Positions 15,779-24,490 of a stretch of 64,000 nucleotides of DNA are shown in pieces. Origin of the DNA: Mesorhizobium tianshanense (GTDB taxonomy: Bacteria; Pseudomonadota; Alphaproteobacteria; Rhizobiales; Rhizobiaceae). Positions within the stretch are counted from its first letter, which is position 1. Every line of letters starts with the position of its first letter. The stretch covers positions 23,512-87,511 of the forward strand of contig NZ_VLKT01000034.1 in NCBI RefSeq assembly GCF_007830515.1, read 5' to 3'. The translations under genes were made by a program, and so were the position numbers. Below the pieces are notes generated by a model. That model was given only the letters and a program-made list of their open reading frames with translations. It did no database searches and was not told the origin of the DNA.

Positions 15779-16462
15779 CTAAAGCGGGACCACCTTGCCG
15801 TCGGCCAGCGTGACGCGACGGTCCATGCGTGAGGCAAGCTCGTGATTATGGGTCGCGATCAGCGCCGCAAGGCCCGATTGCCGGACCAGCGCTCCCAGTG
15901 CCTCGAACACATAGGAGGCGGTGACAGGGTCGAGATTGCCGGTCGGCTCGTCGGCAAGCAGCACCAGCGGCGCATTGGCGACGGCGCGCGCGATGGCGAC
16001 GCGCTGCTGTTCGCCGCCGGACAATTCGGATGGCCGGTGCTGCGCGCGCTTGCCGATCTGCATGTAGTCGAGCAGTTGCGCCGAACGTTCCGCAGCCTCC
16101 TTGCGCGTCAGCCCTTTTATCAGCTGCGGCATCATGATGTTTTCTAGCGCCGTGAACTCCGGCAGCAAGTGATGGAACTGATAGACGAAGCCGACGTCGT
16201 TGCGACGGATCGCCGTGCGCTCGTCGTCGGAAAGCCGCCCGCAGGCGCGGCCAGCCAGAATCACGTCGCCGGCGTCCGGTCGCTCCAGCAGCCCGGCGGT
16301 ATGCAACAGCGTCGATTTGCCGGTGCCCGAAGGCGCCACCAGCGCCACGATCTCGCCGCGCTTCAGCGAAAAATCGGCTCCCTTGAGAATGGTGAGCTTG
16401 CGCGGCCCCTGGACATAGTGCCGCTCGACGCTCTTCAGCTCGATAATGGCCTCGGCCATCAT
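15779..16462 (-). CDS. lolD: Lipoprotein-releasing ABC transporter ATPase LolD
   Basis: 227 aa from ATG 16462, whose ATGA overlaps the lolC/E stop; the frame extends further upstream but only inside lolC/E. Walker A APSGTGKST, Q-loop FVYQFHHLLPEFTALENI, ABC signature LSGGEQQRVAIARA, Walker B VLLADEPTGNLD and H-loop IATHNHELA are all present. With LolC/E it extracts lipoproteins from the inner membrane and hands them to LolA. It is distinguished from macrolide-type ATPases by its operon partner. Confidence 0.94.
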   Translation of the reverse strand: MMAEAIIELKSVERHYVQGPRKLTILKGADFSLKRGEIVALVAPSGTGKSTLLHTAGLLERPDAGDVILAGRACGRLSDDERTAIRRNDVGFVYQFHHLLPEFTALENIMMPQLIKGLTRKEAAERSAQLLDYMQIGKRAQHRPSELSGGEQQRVAIARAVANAPLVLLADEPTGNLDPVTASYVFEALGALVRQSGLAALIATHNHELASRMDRRVTLADGKVVPL

Positions 16463-17745
16463 TCGTACCTCAGCGCTTCGACCGGATCGAGCCTGGCCGC
16501 GCGCCATGCCGGAAACAGCGTCGCCAGGAACGACAGCACCAGTGCCATCAGTACCACCGAGATCGTCTCGCTGGCGTCCATGCGGGCCGGTAGCTGGCTC
16601 AGGAAATAGAGCTCGGGATTGAACAGCCTCTCGCCGGCGAGCCAGGAGAAGAACTGGCGGATGCGCTCGACATTCAGGCAGATGACAACGCCAAGGAGGA
16701 CGCCGGCGAGTGTGCCCACCACGCCGATCGCCGCGCCCGTCATCAGGAAGATGCGCAGGATCGCGCCGCGCGTGGCGCCCATGGTGCGCAGGATGGCGAT
16801 GTCGTGGCCCTTGTCCTTCACCAGCATGATCAGGCCCGAAATGATGTTGAGCGCCGCCACTAGCACGATCAGCGTCAGGATCATGAACATGACGTTGCGT
16901 TCCACTTGCAGCGCATCGAAGAATGTCCTGTTGCGCTCTCGCCAGTCGACCATGCTGATCGGCCGCTGGGCGGCCTCCTCGACCTTCGGCTTCAGCGCGT
17001 CGACATTGTCGGGATTGTCGACATAGATCTCGATGGTCTGGGCCCGGCCGTCCATGTTGAAATAGAGCTGCGCTTCCGAGAACGGCATGTAGACGATGGA
17101 GCTGTCATATTCCGACATGCCGACTTCGAAGATCGCCGTGATCGGATAACCCTTCATGCGCGGCGTCGTGCCGAGCGGCGTCACATCGCCCTCGGGCGCG
17201 ATCAGCGTGATGGTGTCGCCAAGCACGAGACCGAGATTCTCCGCCATGCGGCTGCCGATGGCGACCCCCTCGCTTGCGTCGAAGTCGACGATCGAGCCCT
17301 GCTTGATATTGTTGGCGACGATCGAAATCTTGCCCAGATCCTCACCGCGTATGCCGCGCACCAGCGCCCCTGACCCGCCGCCGACATTGCCTTGCGCCAG
17401 CACCTGCCCGTCGATCAGCGGAATGGCGTATTTGACGCCGGGCACGCCGTTGATACGACCGGCAACCTGCGCGTAGTCCTCAAGCGGCATGTCGAGCGGC
17501 TGCACGATCAGATGGCCGTTGACGCCGAGGATGCGCGTCAGCAGCTCGGCGCGAAACCCGTTCATGACAGCCATCACGACGATCAGCGTGGCGACGCCCA
17601 GCATGATGCCGAGGAAGGAGATCGAGGCGATGACAGAGATCACCGTCTCCTTGCGGCGCGAACGCAGATAGCGCCACGCAACCATGCGTTCGAAGACGGA
17701 AAAAGGTCCGGCGGCCAGGGGTTTCGCTGCGGCCGCTTCGCTCAT
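16459..17745 (-). CDS. lolE: Lipoprotein-releasing ABC transporter permease LolC/LolE
   Basis: 428 aa from ATG 17745, which overlaps the proS stop (ATGA). Topology is typical of the family: one TM near residues 25-50 (ETVISVIASISFLGIMLGVATLIVV), a periplasmic MacB-like domain with the hook region (VKYAIPLIDGQVLAQGN), then an FtsX domain with three TMs (NVMFMILTLIVLVAALNIISGL; IVRTMGATRGAILRIF-type loop) ending LFPAWRAARLDPVEALRYE. In alphaproteobacteria a single LolF-like permease often replaces both LolC and LolE; only one is present here. Confidence 0.93.
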   Translation of the reverse strand: MSEAAAAKPLAAGPFSVFERMVAWRYLRSRRKETVISVIASISFLGIMLGVATLIVVMAVMNGFRAELLTRILGVNGHLIVQPLDMPLEDYAQVAGRINGVPGVKYAIPLIDGQVLAQGNVGGGSGALVRGIRGEDLGKISIVANNIKQGSIVDFDASEGVAIGSRMAENLGLVLGDTITLIAPEGDVTPLGTTPRMKGYPITAIFEVGMSEYDSSIVYMPFSEAQLYFNMDGRAQTIEIYVDNPDNVDALKPKVEEAAQRPISMVDWRERNRTFFDALQVERNVMFMILTLIVLVAALNIISGLIMLVKDKGHDIAILRTMGATRGAILRIFLMTGAAIGVVGTLAGVLLGVVICLNVERIRQFFSWLAGERLFNPELYFLSQLPARMDASETISVVLMALVLSFLATLFPAWRAARLDPVEALRYE

Positions 17746-19070
17746 GCGGCAACACCGAAGCGTTTCTTCACGTCTGCGATCGGCAGTGTCTCGCGCTCGC
17801 CGGTCTTGCGGTTCTTGATTTCGACCTCGCCGGCTGCCACGCCGCGCGGTCCGACGATCACCTGCCACGGCAGTCCGATCAGGTCGGCGGTGGCGAACTT
17901 GCCGCCCGGCCGCTGGTCGGTGTCGTCGTAGAGCACGTCCTTCCCGGCAGCGATGAGGGAGGCATAAAGGTCGTCGCAGACGCGGTCGCACTCGGCGTCG
18001 CCGACCTTCATGTTGATCAGACCAATGTCGAAAGGCGCCACCGCCTCCGGCCAGATGATGCCGTTGTCGTCATGGCTGGCCTCGATGATCGCCGCGACCA
18101 GCCGTGACGGGCCAATGCCGTAGGAGCCCCCCGAGACGAAATGGTCCTTGCCGTCGGGTCCGGTCACCTTGGCGCCCATCGGCTTCGAATATTTGTCGCC
18201 GAAATGGAAGATATGGCCGACCTCGATGCCGCGCGCCGAGACCCGGTCCGTCTCGGTGACCTTTTCCCATGCTGCTTCGTCGTGCATCTCGTCGGTGGCG
18301 GCATAGGGTGCCGTCCATTTCGTGACGATGCCGCTGATCTCGGCATCGTTCGAGAAATCCGTGCCTTCGCCCGGTACCGTCAGCGCAAGGTAGTCGCGAT
18401 GGCAAAACACCTGGCTCTCGCCGGTGTCGGCCAGGATGATGAATTCGTGGCTGAGGTCACCGCCGATCGGCCCGGTGTCGGCCCGCATCGGGATCGCCTG
18501 CAGCCCCATACGCGTGAACGTCCGAAGATAGGATACGAACATCCTGTTATAGGCCGCCTTGGCGCTTTCAAAGTCGAGGTCGAAGGAATAGGCGTCCTTC
18601 ATCAGGAACTCGCGCGAACGCATGACGCCGAACCGCGGCCGCACCTCGTCGCGGAATTTCCACTGGATGTGATAGAGGTTGAGCGGCAGATCCTTATAGG
18701 ACTTCACATAGGCGCGGAAAATCTCGGTGACCATTTCCTCGTTGGTCGGCCCGTAGAGCATGTCGCGATCTTGCCGGTCCTTGATGCGCAGCATCTCCTT
18801 GCCGTAGTCGTCATAGCGGCCGCTTTCGCGCCACAGCTCGGCGGACTGGATGGTCGGCATCAGGATCTCGAGCGCGCCGGCCCGGTTCTGCTCCTCGCGA
18901 ATGATCCGGCAGACCTTGTCCAGCACCCTTTTGCCGAGCGGCAGCCAGGAAAAACTGCCTTGCCCCTGCTGGCGGATCATGCCGGCGCGCAGCATCAGCC
19001 GGTGCGAGACGATTTCGGCCTCGCGCGGATTTTCTTTGAGGATCGGCAGGAAATAGCGCGACAAACGCAT
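17742..19070 (-). CDS. proS: Prolyl-tRNA synthetase (short form lacking the editing insert)
   Basis: 442 aa from ATG 19070 (RLSRYFLPILKENPREAEIVSH), the standard length for the alphaproteobacterial type. Class II motifs: GQGSFSWLPLGKRVLDKV, motif 2 HIQWKFRDEVRPRFGVMRSREFLMKDAYSF, and motif 3 SGGSYGIGPSRLVAAIIE. The long INS editing domain between motifs 2 and 3 is absent, as usual in this clade. The anticodon-binding domain is C-terminal (QVIVGPRGVAAGEVEIKNR). It forms an operon with lolC/E and lolD through 4-bp overlaps. Confidence 0.96.
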   Translation of the reverse strand: MRLSRYFLPILKENPREAEIVSHRLMLRAGMIRQQGQGSFSWLPLGKRVLDKVCRIIREEQNRAGALEILMPTIQSAELWRESGRYDDYGKEMLRIKDRQDRDMLYGPTNEEMVTEIFRAYVKSYKDLPLNLYHIQWKFRDEVRPRFGVMRSREFLMKDAYSFDLDFESAKAAYNRMFVSYLRTFTRMGLQAIPMRADTGPIGGDLSHEFIILADTGESQVFCHRDYLALTVPGEGTDFSNDAEISGIVTKWTAPYAATDEMHDEAAWEKVTETDRVSARGIEVGHIFHFGDKYSKPMGAKVTGPDGKDHFVSGGSYGIGPSRLVAAIIEASHDDNGIIWPEAVAPFDIGLINMKVGDAECDRVCDDLYASLIAAGKDVLYDDTDQRPGGKFATADLIGLPWQVIVGPRGVAAGEVEIKNRKTGERETLPIADVKKRFGVAA

Positions 19071-19291
19071 GGACTGTTCCGTGAGAGAGGATTGCCGCAC
19101 CGGAATCGGCGCGGCGCTGGCTTGCTTGCCCCGGCTTCATAGCCATTTCATGACGGAATGGAAACCCGCCCCCCAGGCGCCCGCAAAGGTGTCGCGGTGC
19201 CGCAGCCGCCTGCTGGTCGTTTCGCAAGCAACGCCTGCCCTAGTATTGTGCACTGCAGCACGAGATTGCTTATTTCCAGGCAAAATTCTGC

Positions 19292-19319
19292 GTGACATTT
19301 TCATCCGCCTTGGGCTAAT
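19292..19319 (+). promoter_or_regulatory. Candidate promoter of the putative sRNA
   Basis: GTGACA (19292-19297, 5/6 to TTGACA), a 16-bp spacer and GCTAAT (19314-19319, 4/6 to TATAAT) lie on the + strand. A transcript would start near 19326, about 150 nt before a strong terminator. Confidence 0.4.
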
Positions 19320-19325
19320 GTGCCC

Positions 19326-19477
19326 CGATAAACGAGAGGGTGGAAAGAAATCTGCCCTCCTACGCGGTCAAAGTCTTGGGAGGATGCGATCTAGGCGCGG
19401 TTACTCGCTGCCGCCGGACACCGGAAACAGATCGGACGCGTTTAAATTGCAAGGCCTCGTGCCTTGCATTTTTTTTG
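19326..19477 (+). ncRNA. Candidate small RNA with its own promoter and terminator
   Basis: The proS/DUF1467 interval (19071-19712) has no convincing gene, yet on the + strand it holds a plausible promoter followed ~150 nt later by an excellent intrinsic terminator. Neither flanking gene runs in this direction at this point, so the terminator is not explained by them. Inside, CCTCC (19357-19361) can pair with GGAGG (19379-19383). No match to a named RNA family is claimed. Confidence 0.4.
19449..19477 (+). terminator. Strong rho-independent terminator
   Basis: A 7-bp perfect stem GCAAGGC (19449-19455) / GCCTTGC (19461-19467), 5-nt loop, and an A followed by eight Ts immediately after, on the + strand. 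Confidence 0.85.
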
Positions 19478-19611
19478 TGCAATCATTTGGTTAGCGCGCC
19501 AAATTACCAAATCACTTTACGCGACGTCAGCACAACGGGCTCGAAAACCCGCATCGGCGTCCGGCCGGGTTTGGTGCTCACATGAAGTATGTGGACAGTA
19601 CCCTAGCGGTC

Positions 19612-19713
19612 TAAAGCGCGTCGCATTTGAACGGATTCATGCGACGCGCTTTAAGTTCTTTTTTATGCATGTCGTTATCGCAAAACCGCTACACACTTTT
19701 GCGCGACATGCAT
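19612..19713. repeat. Intergenic double-hairpin repeat
   Basis: Two adjacent palindromes. TAAAGCGCGTCGCAT (19612-19626) pairs over 15 bp with 19639-19653. ATGCATGTCG (19665-19674) pairs with CGACATGCAT (19704-19713), enclosing a CAAAA...CTTTTG inner match. The second hairpin touches the DUF1467 stop codon and may protect or end its transcript. I recall this layout as a dispersed repeat in Mesorhizobium intergenic regions; copy number was not checked. Confidence 0.75.
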
Positions 19714-19997
19714 CAATTTTCGGGGCTCTGGCTGAAGTCCGGCACGATGTGCGGGATGTCGTCGATGCCGAGGCCGAGCCCCCTCGTAACGCCATAGAAA
19801 ATGCCAAGAAGAACCATCGTGACGATCGTCGTTCGTAGCGCGGCGCGCAGCATGTGCGGTCCGCGCGGCGCGCTGGGTACCGTGCCCAGCGTCACGTCCT
19901 GATCTTCGTCCTGCGTCCTCATGCTGAACGGCAGGATGGCGAACAGCACCACCCACCATGTGATGAAGAACAGGGCGAGGAACGAAACCCAGCTCAT
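19713..19997 (-). CDS. DUF1467 family membrane protein
   Basis: 94 aa. Two predicted TM helices, near residues 4-24 (VSFLALFFITWWVVLFAILPF) and 53-72 (TTIVTMVLLGIFYGVTRGLGL), with a charged loop RTQDEDQDVTLGTVPSAPRGPH between them. The WW-VLFAILPF and PxAPRxPH stretches are typical of DUF1467, which follows the methylmalonyl-CoA epimerase gene across Rhizobiales. Function unknown. The start overlaps the mce stop by 4 bp. Confidence 0.88.
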   Translation of the reverse strand: MSWVSFLALFFITWWVVLFAILPFSMRTQDEDQDVTLGTVPSAPRGPHMLRAALRTTIVTMVLLGIFYGVTRGLGLGIDDIPHIVPDFSQSPEN

Positions 19998-20398
19998 GCT
20001 TGCTCCAGTTCGACCAGCGTGCCGAAGAAATCCTTGGGATGCAGGAACAGCACCGGCTTGCCATGCGCGCCGGTCTTCGGATTGCCGTCGCCCAGGATAC
20101 GGGCGCCGCAGGCTGTGAGGTGGTCGCGTGCGGCAAGAATGTCGTCGACCTCATAGCAGACATGATGCATGCCGCCCGAGGGGTTCTTCTCGAGGAATGC
20201 CGCGATCGGAGAACCCTCGCCGAGCGGCTCCAGCAATTCGATCTTGGTGTTGCCGACATCGACGAACACCACCGTCACGCCATGCTCGGGCAGCGCCTGC
20301 GGCGCGGTCACCCGAGCGCCGAGCACATCGCGATAGGCCGCAGTCGCCGCACCCAGATCCGGCACGGCAAGCGCGACATGGTTCAGTCGTCCGAGCAT
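19994..20398 (-). CDS. mce: Methylmalonyl-CoA epimerase (VOC family)
   Basis: 134 aa vicinal-oxygen-chelate protein. Metal-ligand motifs: NHVALAVPDL with His at residue 7, HHVCYEVDDI with His near 78, and VELEQ with a Glu near 131. The substrate region EHGVTVVFVDVGNTKIELLEPL is typical. It interconverts the (R) and (S) epimers of methylmalonyl-CoA in propionate catabolism, upstream of the B12-dependent mutase, which links it functionally to the B12 cluster in this window. Confidence 0.92.
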   Translation of the reverse strand: MLGRLNHVALAVPDLGAATAAYRDVLGARVTAPQALPEHGVTVVFVDVGNTKIELLEPLGEGSPIAAFLEKNPSGGMHHVCYEVDDILAARDHLTACGARILGDGNPKTGAHGKPVLFLHPKDFFGTLVELEQA

Positions 20399-20414
20399 AG
20401 ATGCTCCGAAAGTT

Positions 20415-20503
20415 AGGGGAATAGGGGAATACGACAGTAAGGGAGTAGGGAAAGATTTTGCTCCCCCCTACTACTCCCTTACTGCCCTACTCCCCTACTC
20501 CCT
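20415..20503. repeat. Long imperfect inverted repeat between mce and rnj
   Basis: Left arm 20415-20450 and right arm 20466-20503 are imperfectly complementary over about 36 nt, built from repeated AGGGGAATA / GGGAGTAGG units around a shared CAGTAAGGGAGTA core. A 15-nt spacer separates the arms. The right arm ends in the rnj stop codon. No T-run follows. A dispersed repeat is more likely than a simple terminator. Confidence 0.65.
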
Positions 20504-22173
20504 CATCTGGTGACGAACACCGTCACCAGCGGCTTCTTGCCCCACGCTTCGTTGGCGGCGCCGCGCACGGCGCGGCGCACGGCCTCCTGCACGAGGTCGA
20601 GGTCTTTTCGGCGCTGACGGGGGATGGAGTCCACGGCGCCGATTGCCGCATCGATCATCAGGTCTTCCAGGCTCTCGCCGCTTGCATCGGCCTCGGCGAC
20701 GCCGATGGCGACGAGGTCGGGATCGCCGGCGAGCTCATATTTGTCGTCGAGCACGACATTGACCGCGACATGGCCGGCAAAGGACAGCTTGCGCCGGTCG
20801 CGAATGCCCATCGCCTGGTCGGTGCCGATCAGCCTGCCGTCCTTGTAGATGCGGCCGAACGGCACTTGGTCGATGATCGTCGCCGCACCGGGATAGAGCC
20901 GCAGCATGTCGCCGTCGCGGACCTGCGCCACCTGGCCGATGCCGGACACCGACATCAGAGAGCCCTGCGCCACCAGATGCGCCGCCTCGCCATGCACCGG
21001 CACGCCGATCTGCGGGCGCACCCATTCGTACATCTTGCGCAACTCGCTGCGGCGCGGATGGCCGGAGACATGCACCAGCGCATCGCCGTCCTCGATGATC
21101 TTGATGCCGAGATCGATCAGGCGGTTCTTGATCTCGAGTATCCCCTTCTCGTTGCCGGGAATGGTGCGCGAGGAGAACACCACCGTGTCGCCCGATGTCA
21201 GCGATACCGATTTCATCTCGTCGCGCGACAGTTTCGCCAGTGCCGCAAGCGGCTCGCCCTGGCTGCCGGTGCAGATGATGACGAGGTTTTCGCGCGGGAT
21301 GAAACCAAAATCTTCCTCGGCGATGAATTCGGGCAGTCCGTCCATATAGCCAAGCTCATCAGCCACATCGATGACGCGCTTCAGCGAGCGGCCGAGCACC
21401 AGGCACTGGCGGCCGGCATCCCTTGCGGCCTTGGCAATGGAAACGATACGCCCGACATTGGAGGAAAAGGTGGTGACCGCGACGCGGCCCTTGGCGTTCT
21501 GGATGACGCCCTTGAGGCCCTCGCCCACCGCCACTTCCGACGGCGAATCGCCTTCCCGCAGCGCATTGGTGGAATCGCAGATCAGCGCCAGGACGCCCTT
21601 GTCGCCATAGGCGCGGAAGCGCGCCTCGTCGGTCATCGGCCCGATCGTCGGCGCCGGATCGATCTTCCAGTCGCCAGTGTGGATGACGGTGCCGGCCGGT
21701 GTGGTGATCGCCAGTGACATCGGTTCGGGGATCGAATGCGCGACCGGGATAGCCTCGATCTCGAACGGGCCGACGCTGAATCTTTCGCCGGCCCGGTAGA
21801 TCGTCAACGGGATCTTCGGCGCGCCCTGCTCGCCCTGCCGCTTGGCTTCCAGCAACCCGGCGCCGAACGGCGTCATCCAAACCGGCGCCTTGAGCTTCGG
21901 CCATGTGTCGAGCAGCGCGCCGTAGTGGTCCTCATGCGCGTGGGTGATGACGATGCCGCGCAGATTGGCGATGTTCTCCTCAATGAAGCGCGTGTCGGGC
22001 AGCACCAGATCGACGCCGGGCAGGCTGGCATCGGGAAAGGTGACGCCGACATCGACGACGATCCATTCGCGGGCATCGGGCGGCCCATAGCCATAGAGGG
22101 CGAAGTTCATGCCGATCTCGCCGACGCCGCCGAGCGGCACGAAGACGAGTTCGGCGTTTTCCGCTTTCGCCAT
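20503..22173 (-). CDS. rnj: Ribonuclease J
   Basis: 556 aa from ATG 22173, which has AGGAAAG just upstream; an earlier in-frame ATG at 22212 would overlap birA. Metallo-beta-lactamase domain with the zinc motif ITHAHEDHYGA near residues 75-85, HTGDWKIDP, and CDSTNAL. The beta-CASP part contains TTFSSNVGRI and VHVSGHPRRSELRKMYEWVRP, and a short C-terminal domain follows. A 5'-3' exo/endonuclease in rRNA and mRNA processing, cytoplasmic. Follows birA in the leftward run. Confidence 0.95.
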   Translation of the reverse strand: MAKAENAELVFVPLGGVGEIGMNFALYGYGPPDAREWIVVDVGVTFPDASLPGVDLVLPDTRFIEENIANLRGIVITHAHEDHYGALLDTWPKLKAPVWMTPFGAGLLEAKRQGEQGAPKIPLTIYRAGERFSVGPFEIEAIPVAHSIPEPMSLAITTPAGTVIHTGDWKIDPAPTIGPMTDEARFRAYGDKGVLALICDSTNALREGDSPSEVAVGEGLKGVIQNAKGRVAVTTFSSNVGRIVSIAKAARDAGRQCLVLGRSLKRVIDVADELGYMDGLPEFIAEEDFGFIPRENLVIICTGSQGEPLAALAKLSRDEMKSVSLTSGDTVVFSSRTIPGNEKGILEIKNRLIDLGIKIIEDGDALVHVSGHPRRSELRKMYEWVRPQIGVPVHGEAAHLVAQGSLMSVSGIGQVAQVRDGDMLRLYPGAATIIDQVPFGRIYKDGRLIGTDQAMGIRDRRKLSFAGHVAVNVVLDDKYELAGDPDLVAIGVAEADASGESLEDLMIDAAIGAVDSIPRQRRKDLDLVQEAVRRAVRGAANEAWGKKPLVTVFVTR

Positions 22174-22208
22174 GATCTTTCCTTTCCTGGCCGGTCGGAC
22201 CAAGCCCA

Positions 22209-23030
22209 TCAAACCTGAGCCGACGCGACCGCGCCGAAATGCACGTCGCCGGCGGCGATCGTCAGAACCGAACCCTGATCGTCGCGGATCACGAAACGGC
22301 AGTCCTCGTCAATGGTCTCGAACGTGCCGCGCACCACATTACCGTCAATTCTGACAGCAACCTGCCCGCCAAGCCCCGCCGCCCGCGCCAGCCAGCGCCG
22401 CCTGACGGCTGACAGTCCGCGCCCGTCGTTCCAAAGCCGCGCATTCTCGCTCCAGGCATCCGACAGCGCCAGAAACAACGTCTCGGCATCGCAGGTAGTG
22501 CCCAGCGCGTAAAGCGATGTCGCCGGATAAGGTAAATCCTTGGGGTATGCCACCACATTGACGCCGATGCCGACTGCCACCGCGAAACGATCGCCATCCA
22601 GAACAGCCGATTCCAGCAGGATGCCGGCAAGCTTGGCGCCGGAGGCCAGTACGTCGTTCGGCCATTTCAGCTCGAAACGGTTTTTCCCTTGGCTGGCGCC
22701 ATCGAGGCCGATCGAGATCCTGCCCTTCGGCACGACGGCGTCGAGCGCGTCGGCCAGCGCCAGTCCGGCGACGAAGCCGAGCGTCGCGGCAAGCCGAAGC
22801 TCGGCAGTGGTGATGACAAGCAGCGTCGCCGCCAGATTGCCCTCGGGCGTCGCCCACACCCGGCCGCGCCGGCCACGTCCGCTTTCCTGCTTCTTTGAAA
22901 CGACCCAGAGCTTGCCGGGGTCGCCCGCGCGCGCATGGTCCAGCGCCAGCGCATTGGTGGAACCGACTGTGTCATGCGCCTCGAGCCGGAACCCTTCTGA
23001 CGCCGCCGTTGGAGCCAGCCGAAATGCCAT
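22209..23030 (-). CDS. birA: Biotin--[acetyl-CoA-carboxylase] ligase
   Basis: 273 aa from ATG 23030, 5 bp after the nuoN stop. Motifs: VGSTNALAL, SGRGRRGRVWATPEGNLAATLL (the biotinyl-AMP loop GRGRRGR), LKWPNDVLASGAKLAGILLES and the C-terminal SH3-like domain (GTFETIDEDCRFVIRDDQG). There is no N-terminal helix-turn-helix, so it is a monofunctional ligase and not a repressor. It biotinylates AccB and other carboxylases. Its location after nuoN is conserved in Rhizobiales. Confidence 0.94.
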   Translation of the reverse strand: MAFRLAPTAASEGFRLEAHDTVGSTNALALDHARAGDPGKLWVVSKKQESGRGRRGRVWATPEGNLAATLLVITTAELRLAATLGFVAGLALADALDAVVPKGRISIGLDGASQGKNRFELKWPNDVLASGAKLAGILLESAVLDGDRFAVAVGIGVNVVAYPKDLPYPATSLYALGTTCDAETLFLALSDAWSENARLWNDGRGLSAVRRRWLARAAGLGGQVAVRIDGNVVRGTFETIDEDCRFVIRDDQGSVLTIAAGDVHFGAVASAQV

Positions 23031-23035
23031 CCCGT

Positions 23036-24472
23036 CTAGAAGAAGGTCTTTGCGGCGGCTTCGGCATAGGTGCCGATCGGTCCGCCGATCAGCACGTAGA
23101 ACAGCACGAAGGCGCCGCTGACGCCGAGCACGACGCGAAGCTCGGTCGCCATCGGCACGAAGCCGCCGACCGGTTCGTCGAACCACATGATCTTGATGAT
23201 GCGCAGATAATAATAGGCGCCCACCACCGAGGCCAGCACGCCGATGATCGCCAGCGCGTAGAGGTTGGCGTTGATGGCGGCGAGGAACACGTACCATTTC
23301 CCCCAGAACCCGGCGAGCGGCGGGATGCCGGCCAGCGAGAACATCAGGATGGTCAGGATCGTCGCCATGATCGGATTGGTCGACGACAGGCCGGCGAGAT
23401 CGCTGATCTGCTCGACATTGCCTTCCTTGCGCCGCATGGCGAGGATGAAGGCGAAGGTGCCGAGCGTCATCACCAGATAGATCAGCATGTAGATGGCGAC
23501 GCCGCGCACGCCGGCCTGGCTGTTGGCGGCAAGGCCGACAAGCGCGTAGCCCATATGGCCGATCGAGGAATAGGCCATCAGCCGCTTGATATTGGTCTGG
23601 CCGATGGCCGCGAAGGCGCCGAGTGCCATCGAGGCGATCGAGATGAAGACGATGATCTGCTGCCAGTCAGCGGCGATCGGCTTGAAGGCGCCCATGGTGA
23701 CGCGCACGATCAGCGCCATCGCCGCCATCTTCGGCGCCGCCGCGAGGAACGCCGTCACCGGCGTCGGCGCGCCTTCATAGACGTCCGGCGTCCACATGTG
23801 GAACGGCACCGCCGATATCTTGAAGGCGAGGCCGGCCAGCACGAAGACCAGGCCGAAGACGAGGCCAAGCTGCCGCTCGCCGCCGCCAAGTGCGGCGGCG
23901 ATTTCCTGGAACCCGGTGTTGCCGGTGTAGCCATAGACCAGGCTGATGCCATAAAGCAGCATGCCCGACGACAGCGCCCCAAGGACGAAGTACTTGAGCC
24001 CCGCCTCGGTCGAGCGCAGATTGTCCCGGTTGATCGCCGCCAGCACGTAGATCGCCAGCGATTGCAGTTCGAGGCCGAGATAAAGCCCGATCATGCCGTT
24101 GGCCGAGATCATCAGCATCATGCCGAGCGTGCACAGCAGGATCAGCACCGGATATTCGAACTTGTCGAAATGCTCCGCCTTGGCGAAGCGCATCGACATG
24201 ACCAGCGTCACCGCCGACCCGATCAGCGCGAGCACCTTCATGAAGCGGGCGAAGGGGTCCTGGACAAAGGCTTCGCCGTAAGCGTTGCCCTGCCCGGTGG
24301 AAAAGACCGTCCAGGCGCCCGCAATCACCAGGACGGCGACGGCAAGGCCGCTCACCGTGGTGGTGGTGTTGGCGCGCGAATAGGCGCCGAGCATCAGCAG
24401 CGCCAGGGCGCCGACGGCGAGGATCAATTCTGGTGTCGAGAGAAACAGGCTGGAGAGAAGGTCCGGCGTCAT
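23036..24472 (-). CDS. nuoN: NADH-quinone oxidoreductase subunit N
   Basis: 478 aa from ATG 24472; an upstream TTG at 24490 is less likely. Antiporter-like membrane subunit with about 14 TM helices. Conserved proton-channel motifs include FKISAVPFHMWTPDVYEGAPTP and AYSSIGHMGYALVGLA. Part of the complex I membrane arm that couples quinone reduction to proton pumping. Last gene of the nuo operon. Confidence 0.96.
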   Translation of the reverse strand: MTPDLLSSLFLSTPELILAVGALALLMLGAYSRANTTTTVSGLAVAVLVIAGAWTVFSTGQGNAYGEAFVQDPFARFMKVLALIGSAVTLVMSMRFAKAEHFDKFEYPVLILLCTLGMMLMISANGMIGLYLGLELQSLAIYVLAAINRDNLRSTEAGLKYFVLGALSSGMLLYGISLVYGYTGNTGFQEIAAALGGGERQLGLVFGLVFVLAGLAFKISAVPFHMWTPDVYEGAPTPVTAFLAAAPKMAAMALIVRVTMGAFKPIAADWQQIIVFISIASMALGAFAAIGQTNIKRLMAYSSIGHMGYALVGLAANSQAGVRGVAIYMLIYLVMTLGTFAFILAMRRKEGNVEQISDLAGLSSTNPIMATILTILMFSLAGIPPLAGFWGKWYVFLAAINANLYALAIIGVLASVVGAYYYLRIIKIMWFDEPVGGFVPMATELRVVLGVSGAFVLFYVLIGGPIGTYAEAAAKTFF

Positions 24473-24490
24473 GGTTCGCAAAATCCCCAA

